From the NCBI GenBank assembly GCA_910583605.1, contig CAJTXN010000007.1, positions 62,001-126,000 of the forward strand: a stretch of 64,000 nucleotides of DNA, read 5' to 3'. The translations under genes were made by a program, and so were the position numbers. Below are positions 25,382-34,523 of the stretch, piece after piece. How positions within the stretch are numbered: the stretch's first letter is position 1; each line of letters opens with the position of its first letter. Under the pieces are notes generated by a model. That model was not told the origin of the DNA. It saw only the letters and a list, made by a program, of their open reading frames with translations, and made no database searches. This DNA comes from an uncultured Lachnospiraceae bacterium (GTDB lineage: Bacteria; Bacillota; Clostridia; Lachnospirales; Lachnospiraceae).

Positions 25382-26707
25382 TCAATCCTTTTTTTGCGGT
25401 TTTATCCGGCTGATGATTTTTAAAATAAAATGATTATTACGGGCTTCTTTTTTTTGCCGCCGCTGTTCTTCCACTGCGATGCGCTTTTCGTGTAAATGCA
25501 TCTCATTTTCTTCCATAATTGCGGCATAATAAACATCAAAGTCAGTATAATGCTTGTCAAACCAGAATCCGATAATGGTTTTCAATGAGGCGGCAATTGG
25601 AACAGCAATCAGCATACCCAGCAGTCCGGCATAATCTCCGCCAATCAGAATAGCGATAATCACAAATGCGGAAGGAAGTCCTACGATATTTCCAACAATT
25701 CGCGGGCATATTACATTTGCATCTAACTGCTGGACCACCTGCATACCTACAACCGCCCAGATACAGGTAAAAATATCGCCTCCAAGAAGGGCCACAATAC
25801 CGGCAAGGATAGTACCTACCAATGGACCGATATAAGGAACCAGATTGCAAATACCCGTAATTATACCGATGACAATGGCATAATCCACATCAATCAGAAA
25901 AAGAACGATGGTGGATAACACGGCTACGATAAATGCTTCAATCAATTGTCCGCGGATATATGCGGAAAACGTTTCGTTAATTATCTGAAGGGCTTTCCGA
26001 AGGGCCTTTCCGGGTCTGGATTTTCGGAAGATAACATAGTATATTTTATTTAAAAATCTTAAAAAATACTCATAACTGAATATAAAATAAATACTCAATA
26101 TAATCGAAATAACAATATTGAACAGATTTCCGCCCAAAGAGATCACGGAACCGAATAAAAAGGATACGATGTTGGCAATCAGGTCTGACAGTACCGCAGC
26201 TATTTCACCCAGTTTTGGACTTATGATGTCTGCGAAAGGAAGGTTAAGTTTTGTAAGCTGCTGCTGCAGAGATTCGGCAGAAATGGTTTCATCCTTAAAA
26301 TAGGAGGAAATCGTGTTATATATATTATTTATGGTAGTATTTTTTGAAAGCTGACCGCCAATCATATAATATATGCCAATCAGTGTTGCAATAATAATCG
26401 TGAATACGGTAATATATGAAATAATTAATCCGATGGCGCGGCAGATTCTCCGGTTTTTAATGGCAAAATACTTTCTGCTGAGAAGAAAATTTTCAATCGC
26501 GCGGGTGGGAATCAGCAGCAGATAAGTAATCACAAAAGCAATGATCACCGGTGACAGAATATCCAGTACCATATCCAGAAAATTTAATATCGTCAGCATA
26601 AATCCGGGAATCCGTCCCACAAGATTACAGGCAATAAACAGGGCAAAAATTGTACAAAAGGCAACAATTCCGATTTTTATGTATTTATCATCTTTATCAA
26701 ATTTCAT
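25382..26707 (-). CDS. AI-2E family transporter (PerM/YdbI-like permease)
   Basis: 441-residue polytopic membrane protein with about eight transmembrane segments. Family marks: long central helical segment, SFLFGSVISLGGNLFNIVIS, YIRGQLIEAFIVAVLS, then GICNLVPYIGPLVGTI and VGLPSAFVIIAILIGG in the conserved C-terminal membrane block, and a basic cytoplasmic tail. Members export small molecules or act as Na+/H+ antiporters; the autoinducer-2 link is shown only for a few. The ATG at 26707 has GAGG upstream; the GTG at 26728 is less likely. Monocistronic. Confidence 0.9.
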   Translation of the reverse strand: MKFDKDDKYIKIGIVAFCTIFALFIACNLVGRIPGFMLTILNFLDMVLDILSPVIIAFVITYLLLIPTRAIENFLLSRKYFAIKNRRICRAIGLIISYITVFTIIIATLIGIYYMIGGQLSKNTTINNIYNTISSYFKDETISAESLQQQLTKLNLPFADIISPKLGEIAAVLSDLIANIVSFLFGSVISLGGNLFNIVISIILSIYFIFSYEYFLRFLNKIYYVIFRKSRPGKALRKALQIINETFSAYIRGQLIEAFIVAVLSTIVLFLIDVDYAIVIGIITGICNLVPYIGPLVGTILAGIVALLGGDIFTCIWAVVGMQVVQQLDANVICPRIVGNIVGLPSAFVIIAILIGGDYAGLLGMLIAVPIAASLKTIIGFWFDKHYTDFDVYYAAIMEENEMHLHEKRIAVEEQRRQKKEARNNHFILKIISRIKPQKKD

Positions 26708-26850
26708 GGGAACCTCGATTCTTTGCACTGATAAAGTGCAGATTAAAAAATAAATGGTATGGAATATTTTATCATAAGAAGAGGGAATTTAAAAGAAGGA
26801 AAATTTATTTTATAAATTCACTTATACTTTATATATTCTTCTAACAAACA

Positions 26851-26883
26851 GCAGTACATTCCGGCTGCACCGGAACGTACTGC
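26851..26883. other. Orphan GC-rich hairpin in the 406-base gap 26708-27113
   Basis: Stem GCAGTACATTCCGG / CCGGAACGTACTGC (one mismatch) with loop CTGCA. There is no T run to the right; read leftward a weak TGTTTGTT tail follows. No gene on either strand needs a terminator here. Apart from this hairpin, the short repeat at 26886-26908 and the promoter at 26957-26985, nothing was seen in the gap. Confidence 0.6.
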
Positions 26884-26956
26884 GTCCGGCTAGCCCAAAA
26901 TACAAACCAATGCTCACGTCAATTATTCATGCAACACAGCATATTGCAAAAAGTCC

Positions 26957-26985
26957 TTGATTTTTACGAAAAGTAAGTATACAAT
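26957..26985 (+). promoter_or_regulatory. Promoter of the peptide ABC importer operon
   Basis: TTGATT (26957-26962), 17-base spacer, TACAAT (26980-26985). A leader of about 120 bases follows before the lipoprotein gene; no known riboswitch was recognised in it. Confidence 0.65.
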
Positions 26986-27113
26986 GTAACCGTCTTTTTT
27001 AAAGACCCCCAAAATTTTCAATCAAGGAAATATTCACCAGTGGACCAATTATCATTTTAACCGTTTTTGATTTTTTTCCCGAATGAATATTCCGGAAAGC
27101 AGGATAAGATAAT

Positions 27114-28619
27114 ATGAAAAAGAAGACTTTACTGGCAGCCTTAATGCTGACGATGTGTGCTGCACTATTTGGATGTGCAGGCGGCAGCAAAGACGGCTCT
27201 TCTTCCAAAGAAAACAATTCTATAGTTGTGGGAATACAGAATGATCTGGACAGTCTGGACCCGCATCTGGCGGAGACGGCAGGAACCAGAGAAGTTATGT
27301 ATAATGTATTTGAAGGTCTGGTTAAGCCTGACAAAGACGGAAATCTGGTTTCGGCATTGGCAAGTGATTATAAAATTTCTGAAGATGGAACGGTATATAC
27401 ATTTACCTTAAGAGAAAACGTGAAATTTCATAACGGAGCTATGGTTACTGCAGAAGATGTAAAATATTCAATTGAAAGAAATGCCGGAATGCTGGACCAG
27501 CCGTTACTGGTCAGTGCATTTGACAAGATAAAAAGCATAAATATACTGGATGATTCTACCATTGAAGTAGTGCTGTCGGAAGCGGATACGGAATTTATCG
27601 GGTATATGACCGTTGCGATCATTCCGAAGGATTATACCGGCCAGGCATCGGCGCCGGTGGGAACCGGACCGTTTCGCTTTGTTTCCTATACTCCGCAGCA
27701 GAGTGTTAAGATGGAGAAGTTCACAGACTACTGGCAGAAAGAGGTGCCAACACTGGACAAAGTAGAGTTTCGTATTGTACAGAATACGGATTCCGTAATT
27801 TTGGATATGAAAGCGGGATCCATTGATGTCTATCCATATCTGACCGACAGTCAGGCGGCGGAACTGGCAGGAACCTTTAATATAGAAGCAGGAAATTCCA
27901 ATCTGGCACAGGCATTGTACCTGAACAATTCCCATGAAATACTGGGAAATAAACTGGTACGTCAGGCACTTTGTTATGCCATTGACAGAGATGAGATCAT
28001 GTCTATCGTGGCAGGTGGAAAGGGCACAAAGTTAGGCAGCGCCTTATATTCCGGTTTTGGAAGATATTATAAAGATTTATCAGGTAAATATACCTGTGAT
28101 GTGGAAAAAGCAAAGGCATTATTGGCAGAGGCCGGTTATGCAGACGGATTTTCCTTTACCATAAAGATACCGTCCAATTATCAGTTTCATGTGAGCACCG
28201 GAGAAGTCATTGTCGAGCAGTTGAAAAAAATAGGTGTAACTGCCAGCATTGAACTGATCGACTGGACAACCTGGCTGGAGGATGTCTATACCAACAGGAA
28301 ATTTGAAGCTACCATTATCGGCATAGATGCAAAACTGGCGCCATCGGATATGATGCTACGTTATCAATCGGATTTCAGTAAGAATTTTTGCAATTATAAC
28401 AATAATGAATACGACGAAACACTGGCGCTTGCCATGGGAACCACCGATGAAAATGAAAAAGCGCAGTATTATCATAAACTTCAGGAACTATTGGCGGAGG
28501 ATGCCGCAGCGGTTTATATCATGGACCCGCCGACACTGGTTGCAGTGAATAAAAAGCTGACAGGATTTACATTCTATCCGATTTTTGTACAGGATATGTC
28601 AACCCTTCGTTTTCAGTAA
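27114..28619 (+). CDS. Peptide/nickel-type ABC transporter substrate-binding lipoprotein
   Basis: 501-residue solute receptor of the SBP_bac_5 (DppA/OppA) family. Signal peptide with lipobox LFGC, lipidated Cys21. Family features: DSLDPHLAETAGTREVMYNVFEGLV, SDYKISEDGTVYTFTLRENVKFHNGAMVTAEDV (the long cluster 5 signature region), and APVGTGPFRF. It delivers a peptide or other small ligand to the permeases encoded next. The ligand cannot be named. First gene of a four-gene operon (receptor, two permeases, double ATPase). Confidence 0.95.
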   Translation: MKKKTLLAALMLTMCAALFGCAGGSKDGSSSKENNSIVVGIQNDLDSLDPHLAETAGTREVMYNVFEGLVKPDKDGNLVSALASDYKISEDGTVYTFTLRENVKFHNGAMVTAEDVKYSIERNAGMLDQPLLVSAFDKIKSINILDDSTIEVVLSEADTEFIGYMTVAIIPKDYTGQASAPVGTGPFRFVSYTPQQSVKMEKFTDYWQKEVPTLDKVEFRIVQNTDSVILDMKAGSIDVYPYLTDSQAAELAGTFNIEAGNSNLAQALYLNNSHEILGNKLVRQALCYAIDRDEIMSIVAGGKGTKLGSALYSGFGRYYKDLSGKYTCDVEKAKALLAEAGYADGFSFTIKIPSNYQFHVSTGEVIVEQLKKIGVTASIELIDWTTWLEDVYTNRKFEATIIGIDAKLAPSDMMLRYQSDFSKNFCNYNNNEYDETLALAMGTTDENEKAQYYHKLQELLAEDAAAVYIMDPPTLVAVNKKLTGFTFYPIFVQDMSTLRFQ

Positions 28620-28643
28620 TAACTTCAGATATTAGGAGGCAAT

Positions 28644-29600
28644 ATGGGCGCAGGAAGGAAATTTTTTCTTAAGAAGGTAATCACATTGATTGGAACACTT
28701 CTTCTTGTGTCCGTTATTGCCTTCTTTTTGTTTCAAATCGTACCGGGAGATCCGGTTACGTCTATGCTGGGTACCGAATACACGCCGGAACGGGGGGAGC
28801 ATCTTCGGGAGGAACTGGGACTGAATGACCCGGTAATCCTCCGTTATGTTCATTGGCTGGCGGATTTTGTCCGGGGAGATTTCGGAATCTCTTATAAATA
28901 TAAAATACCGGTTTCAAAATTAATAGGAGAAAAACTTCCGGTTACAATATCTCTGGCAGTTATGTCTTTGATCATGATCGTGATATTTTCCGTTCCGCTG
29001 GCCATATTTATGTCCGGGTTTGGAAAGCGGAAAGTCTCTCGCATTTTTGATATACTGAATCAGTCTGTAATGGCGGTTCCGTCATTTTTTCTTGGAATCC
29101 TGATCATTATCCTGTTCGGTCTGGTGTTAAAATGGTTTACTCCGGGAGGTTATATTGATTACCGGGAGGATGTCATGGGATTTCTGGGATATCTCTGGCC
29201 GGCGGCGCTGGCAGTGGCTATACCCAAAACAGCCATGCTGGTGAAATTTTTAAAACATTCGATCATCAGGGAAATGGATTCGGATTATGTCAGAACCGCA
29301 TACAGTAAAGGCGCGGGAGAATCAAGAGTGTTGTTCGGTCACGTACTTCGAAATGCATTGATGCCTGCCATTACTCTGCTGGGAATGATAATTGCCGAAA
29401 TTATGGCAGGCAGTATTGTTGTGGAACAGGTATTTAATCTGCCGGGACTGGGCGTGATTCTTGTCAGTTCCGTTGCCAACCGGGATTTTCCGGTGGTGCA
29501 GGCAATTGTAATATATATTGCGCTGATTGTAATTGTAACTAATTGTATTGTAGATATTTTATATCATGTGATCGACCCCAGGGTAAATTACGGAAAATGA
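28644..29600 (+). CDS. Peptide-type ABC transporter permease (DppB-like)
   Basis: 318 residues, six transmembrane helices. N-terminal signature of the DppB group (FQIVPGDPVTSMLGTEYTPE, then LREELGLNDPVILRYVHWL) and the EAA loop YVRTAYSKGAGESRVLFGHV that contacts the ATPase. AGGAGG before the ATG; 24 bases after the receptor gene; its TGA overlaps the next ATG. Confidence 0.95.
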   Translation: MGAGRKFFLKKVITLIGTLLLVSVIAFFLFQIVPGDPVTSMLGTEYTPERGEHLREELGLNDPVILRYVHWLADFVRGDFGISYKYKIPVSKLIGEKLPVTISLAVMSLIMIVIFSVPLAIFMSGFGKRKVSRIFDILNQSVMAVPSFFLGILIIILFGLVLKWFTPGGYIDYREDVMGFLGYLWPAALAVAIPKTAMLVKFLKHSIIREMDSDYVRTAYSKGAGESRVLFGHVLRNALMPAITLLGMIIAEIMAGSIVVEQVFNLPGLGVILVSSVANRDFPVVQAIVIYIALIVIVTNCIVDILYHVIDPRVNYGK

Positions 29601-30454
29601 TGGTGTATGCGGAAATGAATCAGAAAAACAATTCAAAACAGATACAGTGGGAACACGGTAAAAAACATATGAATTTCAGCTTGAAACTGGGAATTATCAT
29701 AATGGTAATTCTGGTTGTACTTGTGCTGCTTAGTTTTTTCTGGCTGCCTTATGATGCCAACAGCATGAACGGAGCCGAAAAATTTGCATTGCCTTCATGG
29801 AAGCATATTATGGGAACCGATAATTACGGAAGGGATATTTTCAGCCGGGTATGCGAAGGTCTGCGGGTAACGTTTATTGTGGCAGTTTCTACGGTTTTGA
29901 TCGGACTGGCTGCCGGCATTTTGGTGGGAGCGTTTACCGGATTTTTCGGCGGGATAGCAGATGAAATTCTCATGCGTCTCAACGATGCACTGGCTTCGTT
30001 TCCAAGCATTTTACTCGCTTTAATATTTGTCAGCATTGTGGGTTCGGGAAAATATAAGATAATCCTTTCGCTGGGAATTATTTTTATTCCAAGTTTTGCC
30101 CGTATTGTCCGAAGTGAATTTATCAGACTGAAGCATATGGATTATGTCAAGAGTGCCAGACTTACGGGAGCAGGAACGTTGCGGGTCATGTTTGTCCATA
30201 TGCTTCCGAATGCCGTTCCGACGCTCGTAACTTCGGCAGCCATCGGGTTTAACAATGCGGTGCTGGCAGAATCCAGTATGAGCTTTCTGGGGATTGGTGT
30301 ACAGCCGCCGGATGCCAGTCTGGGAAGAATGTTATCTGAGGCGAAGGGGTATATTTTTTCTTCACCCTGGGGCAGCATTTTTCCGGGAATTATGATCATA
30401 CTTCTGATACTGGGATTTGTACTGATTGGAGAGGGGGTCGGTGAATATGCTTAA
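29597..30454 (+). CDS. Peptide-type ABC transporter permease (DppC-like)
   Basis: 285 residues, about six transmembrane helices. DppC-group features: HIMGTDNYGRDIFSRVCEGL, FASFPS-like LASFPSILLAL, and the EAA loop YVKSARLTGAGTLRVMFVHM, followed by ESSMSFLGIGVQPPDASLG. The start at 29597 overlaps the dppB-like stop as ATGA; the frame open from 29543 is an artefact. The end overlaps the ATPase gene by eight bases. Confidence 0.94.
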   Translation: MMVYAEMNQKNNSKQIQWEHGKKHMNFSLKLGIIIMVILVVLVLLSFFWLPYDANSMNGAEKFALPSWKHIMGTDNYGRDIFSRVCEGLRVTFIVAVSTVLIGLAAGILVGAFTGFFGGIADEILMRLNDALASFPSILLALIFVSIVGSGKYKIILSLGIIFIPSFARIVRSEFIRLKHMDYVKSARLTGAGTLRVMFVHMLPNAVPTLVTSAAIGFNNAVLAESSMSFLGIGVQPPDASLGRMLSEAKGYIFSSPWGSIFPGIMIILLILGFVLIGEGVGEYA

Positions 30455-31883
30455 AGTGGAGAATCTTTCCATCCGTTTCAAGGACGATTTAAGTGATGAG
30501 GATGCCGTTAAGGGCATATCCTTTGCGGTTCAGACCGGTGAGATTGCGGCAATCGTAGGAGAATCTGGCTCCGGAAAATCCATGACGGCTTTAAGTATCA
30601 TGGGCTTGCTGAAAAAACATGCGGAAGTACAGGGCAGTATTTTTCTGGATGATATGGATTTACTGGCTTTGGACAAAAAACAACGTCATGCCTGTATGGG
30701 AGATGAAATCGCCATGATATTCCAGGAACCTATGACTTCCTTAAATCCCGTTATGCGGGTGGGAAAACAGGTGGATGAAATTTTAAGACTTCATCCGGAT
30801 AGTATGGAAAAGGGAAAACGTTCAAAAGCAGACAGGAAAAGGCGGGTATTGGAAGCATTTGGAAACGTGGATTTACCGAATCCGGAAGAAATATATAATA
30901 AATATCCCCATGAGTTATCCGGAGGAATGCGGCAGAGAATTATGATTGCCATGGCGACCGTCTGCCGTCCGAAGTTACTGATAGCTGATGAACCAACGAC
31001 GGCGTTGGATGTACAGACCCAGGAGCAGATTTTAAAGCTGCTGAAAAAGATTCACAAAGAAAGTAATCTTTCGATCTTAATGATTTCCCATGATTTAAAT
31101 GTGGTAGCAAATCTGGCAGAGCGAATCATAGTGATGAACCGGGGGGAGATTGTGGAGCAGGGAGAAACCGGAAAAGTGCTGCAGTCGCCGGAACATGAGT
31201 ATACAAAAAAACTGCTGGCATCTGTTCCGAAGGGAAAAAAGGTACCTTCGGAGCATTCGGAGGAGATTGTAATTGAGGCCCGGGATTTAAGCATTTATTA
31301 TCCGGAGGGCAGAAAGCAGCAGTTTGTGATCAATCATCTGAATTTTGAAATCCGAAAAGGTGAAATACTTGGTCTGGTAGGACGCAGTGGTCTTGGGAAG
31401 ACTACTATTTCCAAAACAATCTTAGGAATTCATCGTACCTATACGGGAACTTATGTAAATCATGCAAAACACAGTCAGATGATATTTCAGGACCCGTTCA
31501 GTTCCCTAAATCCGGCGAAGACCATTGGCTGGATTCTTGAAGAGCCCCTTCGGGTGCGGACCAACATGGAGCCTGCGGCCAGAAGGAAAAAAGTAACGGA
31601 AATGCTGGGGAAAGTGGGATTACCGGAGGAATATTACAAAAGAAAACCCGGCGAATTAAGCGGCGGGCAAAGACAGAGGGTAAGTATTGCCCTGGCAATA
31701 ATCGGCGGTGCGGATTTTATTATTGCGGATGAGCCGGTATCGGCGCTGGATGTGACCATACAGGCGCAGATATTGGAATTGCTTCTTCAGCTTCAAAAGG
31801 AATTCGGGTTGTCAATGCTGTTTATTTCTCATGATATACATGTGATTGAGAAAATGTGTGACAGGGTATTGTATATTGGCTAG
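30447..31883 (+). CDS. Fused double ATPase of the peptide ABC importer (DppD-DppF)
   Basis: 478 residues with two nucleotide-binding domains. First: Walker A GESGSGKSM, signature LSGGMRQRI, Walker B LLIADEPTTALD, H-loop MISHDL. Second: Walker A GRSGLGKTT, signature LSGGQRQRV, Walker B FIIADEPVSALD, H-loop FISHDI. The typical oligopeptide C-terminal extension is absent: the chain stops right after DRVLYIG, on a TAG within the palindrome GGCTAGCC. The core catalytic residues are complete, so it may work, but the abrupt end is odd. ATG at 30447 with GAGAGGGGG upstream. Last gene of the operon; no clear terminator follows. Confidence 0.93.
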   Translation: MLKVENLSIRFKDDLSDEDAVKGISFAVQTGEIAAIVGESGSGKSMTALSIMGLLKKHAEVQGSIFLDDMDLLALDKKQRHACMGDEIAMIFQEPMTSLNPVMRVGKQVDEILRLHPDSMEKGKRSKADRKRRVLEAFGNVDLPNPEEIYNKYPHELSGGMRQRIMIAMATVCRPKLLIADEPTTALDVQTQEQILKLLKKIHKESNLSILMISHDLNVVANLAERIIVMNRGEIVEQGETGKVLQSPEHEYTKKLLASVPKGKKVPSEHSEEIVIEARDLSIYYPEGRKQQFVINHLNFEIRKGEILGLVGRSGLGKTTISKTILGIHRTYTGTYVNHAKHSQMIFQDPFSSLNPAKTIGWILEEPLRVRTNMEPAARRKKVTEMLGKVGLPEEYYKRKPGELSGGQRQRVSIALAIIGGADFIIADEPVSALDVTIQAQILELLLQLQKEFGLSMLFISHDIHVIEKMCDRVLYIG

Positions 31884-31965
31884 CCGGTCTGTGTCCAAAG
31901 GCTTTTACACATGTGTCCTGCCGGTCAATTCCCCACAATGGTAAATATTTTTTTGAAAAAAGTAC

Positions 31966-31994
31966 TTGCATATTTCCCGTCTTTTGTGTATAAT
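31966..31994 (+). promoter_or_regulatory. Promoter of tRNA-Gln
   Basis: TTGCAT (31966-31971), 17-base spacer, TATAAT (31989-31994), 19 bases before the tRNA. Confidence 0.85.
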
Positions 31995-32013
31995 ACCATT
32001 TGTCGCAAGACAT

Positions 32014-32086
32014 TGGCCCATCGCCAAATGGTAAGGCACTGGACTCTGACTCCAGCATTGTCAAGGTTCGAATCCTTGTGGGCCAG
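32014..32086 (+). tRNA. tRNA-Gln (anticodon CTG)
   Basis: Cloverleaf: acceptor TGGCCCA / TGGGCCA with discriminator G, D arm GCC...GGC, anticodon stem CTGGA / TCCAG with loop CTCTGAC, T arm CAAGG-TTCGAAT-CCTTG. Reads CAG codons. It has its own promoter and terminator, separate from the tRNA cluster at 44.4 kb, which carries the TTG isoacceptor. Confidence 0.96.
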
Positions 32087-32089
32087 CTG

Positions 32090-32124
32090 ACTTCACTGCA
32101 TGAATATGTAGTGAAGTTTTTTTT
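32090..32124 (+). terminator. Terminator of tRNA-Gln
   Basis: Twelve-base stem ACTTCACTGCAT / ATGTAGTGAAGT (one G-U), loop GAAT, then eight T. Confidence 0.88.
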
Positions 32125-32160
32125 CACTTGTTGGTATGAGACCGGACTGGAAGGAAAAAG

Positions 32161-32877
32161 ATGAGTTACTCATTTGAAAATAAAATCAGATTTAGTGAAA
32201 CCGCAGACAGGGAAAAGCTTTCCGTTGGAAATATCATAGATTATATGCAGGACTGCACCAATTACCATTCGGAATCTTTAGGTGTGGGAATTGAGTATCA
32301 GATACGGACCGGCCGGGCATGGATATTAAACTCCTGGCAAATTCGGATCAATGGAGATATCCGGCTGGGAGATACGGTCAGAACCACCACATGGCCGTGC
32401 GGGTTCGATAAGGTGTTCGGGTACCGTAATTTTACCATGGCAAATACGGATAAACCGGAGGATTTTCTGGTTGAGGCAGAAAGTACCTGGATAATTATGG
32501 ATGTGGAAAAGGGACGGATTGCGAAGATTCAGCAGGAAGATACGGAACGGTATGTGTGTGAACCGTCTTTATCCGAAGATTTAAAGAAAACAAAAATTTT
32601 ACCGGGGACAGAGTATGCAGAGCAGACGGCTTATATAGTCAGAAGATATCAGCTGGATATTAACGGGCATATGAATAATTCCTGGTATGTGAAGATTGCA
32701 GAGGAATATGTGCCGCAGGACAGAAAGATTACCTTTGTCAGAGTGGAATATAAAAAATCAGCCGTACTGGGAGATGAAATTATACCGTTTGTATATGATG
32801 ACGTTTTCAGGTGTCTGGTTGAATTACGGGACAGAGATGGCAGCATTTATGCAGTTGCGGAGTTTTCAGCCGGATAA
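32161..32877 (+). CDS. Acyl-ACP thioesterase (FatA/FatB family)
   Basis: 238-residue double hot-dog thioesterase that releases fatty acids from acyl carrier protein. N-terminal hot-dog (residues ~1-125) and C-terminal hot-dog (~150-235) with the catalytic Asn/His region DINGHMNNSWYVKIAEE. Bacterial members are common in Clostridia and Lactobacillales. Chain-length preference is not readable. GGAAGG ribosome site. Stands alone downstream of tRNA-Gln. Confidence 0.9.
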   Translation: MSYSFENKIRFSETADREKLSVGNIIDYMQDCTNYHSESLGVGIEYQIRTGRAWILNSWQIRINGDIRLGDTVRTTTWPCGFDKVFGYRNFTMANTDKPEDFLVEAESTWIIMDVEKGRIAKIQQEDTERYVCEPSLSEDLKKTKILPGTEYAEQTAYIVRRYQLDINGHMNNSWYVKIAEEYVPQDRKITFVRVEYKKSAVLGDEIIPFVYDDVFRCLVELRDRDGSIYAVAEFSAG

Positions 32878-32989
32878 CAGGGATTAGCGGAAAAAATACT
32901 GCGGAATAAGGATATATGCCGGTATTCGGGAAATAGTTTTGCCGCCGTCTGTATGATTATTGACATACAGGACAGAAAGGAAAGACGGA

Positions 32990-33817
32990 ATGATAAAATT
33001 AGGTGAAAGACAGACATTACAATGTGTGAAAAAAACAGATTTTGGAATTTATTTAGGAGCCGGAGGAGAAGACAGGGTACTGTTGCCGAAAAAACAGGTT
33101 CCGGAAGGGATTTCAGTCGGCGATGAACTGGATGTTTTTATTTACAGGGACTCTTCCGACCGGCTGATTGCCACGGTAAAACAGCCTTACATTAATCTTG
33201 GAAATTTAGCCGTGCTGAAGGTGAAAGAAGTGGGAAAAATCGGCGCGTTTCTGGATTGGGGTCTGGAAAAGGATTTATTGCTTCCGTTTAAGGAACAGAC
33301 GGAACATGTCAAACCCGGTAATTCCTATCTGGTGGCTCTGTATATCGATAAGAGCAACCGGCTGGCGGCAACCATGAAAGTGCATCGGTACCTTCGGAAT
33401 GCGGTTCAATATGGAAAAGATGATATTGTACATGGAATCATTTATGAAATCAACAGTTCCATTGGAGCATTTGCAGCGATCGACAATGAATTTTTCGGAC
33501 TGGTACCTGCAAAAGAAATTCACGAAAATCTGTATGTGGGACAAAATATAGAAGCCAGGGTTTCCGAGGTACGGGAAGACGGAAAACTGAATCTCAGTCT
33601 GAAAAAGAAGGCATATCTGCAGATGGACGAAGATGCGGCCATGATTTTAAGGATAATTGGAGAGTATGACGGGGTGCTTCCGTATAATGACAAAGCTTCA
33701 CCGGCCATTATCGAAAAAGATTTCGGAATCAGTAAGGCGGCATTTAAAAGGGCGGTAGGACGTCTCTACAAAGAAGGAAAGATTGACATCGGTGAAAAAA
33801 GTATTACAATATTATAA
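32990..33817 (+). CDS. cvfB: S1 RNA-binding protein, CvfB family
   Basis: 275 residues with tandem S1-like OB folds (about 1-60, 68-130 with GKIGAFLDWGLEKDLLLPF, and 145-210 with VSEVREDGKLNLSLKKK) and a C-terminal winged helix (DFGISKAAFKRAVGRLYKEGKI). CvfB-type proteins (B. subtilis YitL) bind RNA and influence virulence or motility genes in Firmicutes. The ATG at 32990 is preceded by GGAAAG; the frame open from 32960 is too long. Cytoplasmic. Confidence 0.9.
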   Translation: MIKLGERQTLQCVKKTDFGIYLGAGGEDRVLLPKKQVPEGISVGDELDVFIYRDSSDRLIATVKQPYINLGNLAVLKVKEVGKIGAFLDWGLEKDLLLPFKEQTEHVKPGNSYLVALYIDKSNRLAATMKVHRYLRNAVQYGKDDIVHGIIYEINSSIGAFAAIDNEFFGLVPAKEIHENLYVGQNIEARVSEVREDGKLNLSLKKKAYLQMDEDAAMILRIIGEYDGVLPYNDKASPAIIEKDFGISKAAFKRAVGRLYKEGKIDIGEKSITIL

Positions 33818-33868
33818 GATGATTTGATATACAAAACTATTATTGTGATGAATGGAGGATATTTTATT

Positions 33869-34243
33869 ATGAAGAAGATTATCAGCACGGATAAGGCTCC
33901 GGCAGCAATTGGCCCATATTCCCAGGCAATAGAAGTAAACGGAATGATATATACTTCCGGTGTGATTCCGGTGAATCCTCTTACGGGAGAGATTCCAGAG
34001 GGAATCGAGGCGCAGGCTGACCAGGCCATCGGAAATCTTGCGGCTTTATTGGGCGAGGCAGGAACTTCCGTTGAAAATGTGATTAAAACAACTGTATTTA
34101 TTAAAGAAATGGACGACTTTGCAAAAGTGAATGCAGTATATGCAAAATATTTTACAGAGAATTGTCCGGCCCGCTCCTGTGTAGAGGTTGCCAGACTTCC
34201 AAAAGATGTACTGATCGAAATCGAAGCAATAGCAGTAAAATAA
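33869..34243 (+). CDS. ridA: RidA family enamine/imine deaminase
   Basis: 124-residue RidA/YjgF protein that hydrolyses reactive 2-aminoacrylate and related imines formed by PLP enzymes. Signatures: APAAIGPYSQAIEVNG, TSGVIPVNP, and the C-terminal CPARSCVEVARLPKDVLIEIEAIA with the conserved substrate-binding Arg. GGAGG site; starts MKKIISTDK. Confidence 0.96.
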   Translation: MKKIISTDKAPAAIGPYSQAIEVNGMIYTSGVIPVNPLTGEIPEGIEAQADQAIGNLAALLGEAGTSVENVIKTTVFIKEMDDFAKVNAVYAKYFTENCPARSCVEVARLPKDVLIEIEAIAVK

Positions 34244-34249
34244 GAAAAT

Positions 34250-34279
34250 AACAGCGGAGAAAATTCTCCGCTGTTTTAA
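34250..34279. terminator. Bidirectional terminator between ridA and yjfB
   Basis: Stem ACAGCGGAGAA / TTCTCCGCTGT with a two-base loop and A/T runs on both sides; serves the two convergent genes. Confidence 0.85.
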
Positions 34280-34456
34280 TTATATAAGTATGTCAATGTT
34301 CTGCCCCAGTTCAGGCGTTACGGAAGCTTCCAGTATCTTCTGAATGCCTTCGCCTGTCACTTCCATGGTATCCATGGCTTTGTTTAACACGGCAAAACCA
34401 ATATCATTTTGTAATTGGGACATACTCATATAAGTCGAGAGTGCGGCAATATCCAT
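34280..34456 (-). CDS. YjfB-like putative motility protein
   Basis: 58 residues, starting MDIAALSTYMSMSQLQNDIG and ending TPELGQNIDILI, matching the small YjfB family linked to motility in B. subtilis. The ATG at 34456 has AGGAGGG upstream. Its promoter carries an exact sigma-D -10 box. It lies away from any flagellar cluster in this window, as is usual for this family. Confidence 0.85.
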   Translation of the reverse strand: MDIAALSTYMSMSQLQNDIGFAVLNKAMDTMEVTGEGIQKILEASVTPELGQNIDILI

Positions 34457-34523
34457 TTTAAGCCCTCCTCTTCGTTGTAACATTTGGCAGCAGGAGAAGA
34501 ATTATCCGGCTGCTGTCATATTT

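Noticed and set aside
26986..27113. Riboswitch or T-box in the leader of the peptide transporter operon
   Set aside because: No T-box motif, no conserved riboswitch core and no terminator stem were found; only A+T-rich sequence.
29543..29596. Extended DppC N-terminus
   Set aside because: This is the DppB coding sequence in another frame; the ATGA overlap at 29597 is the usual coupled start.
31884..31960. Frameshifted continuation of the ABC ATPase C-terminus
   Set aside because: None of the three frames after the TAG gives the expected C-terminal extension; one frame reads only LASRSVSKGFYT and stops soon after.
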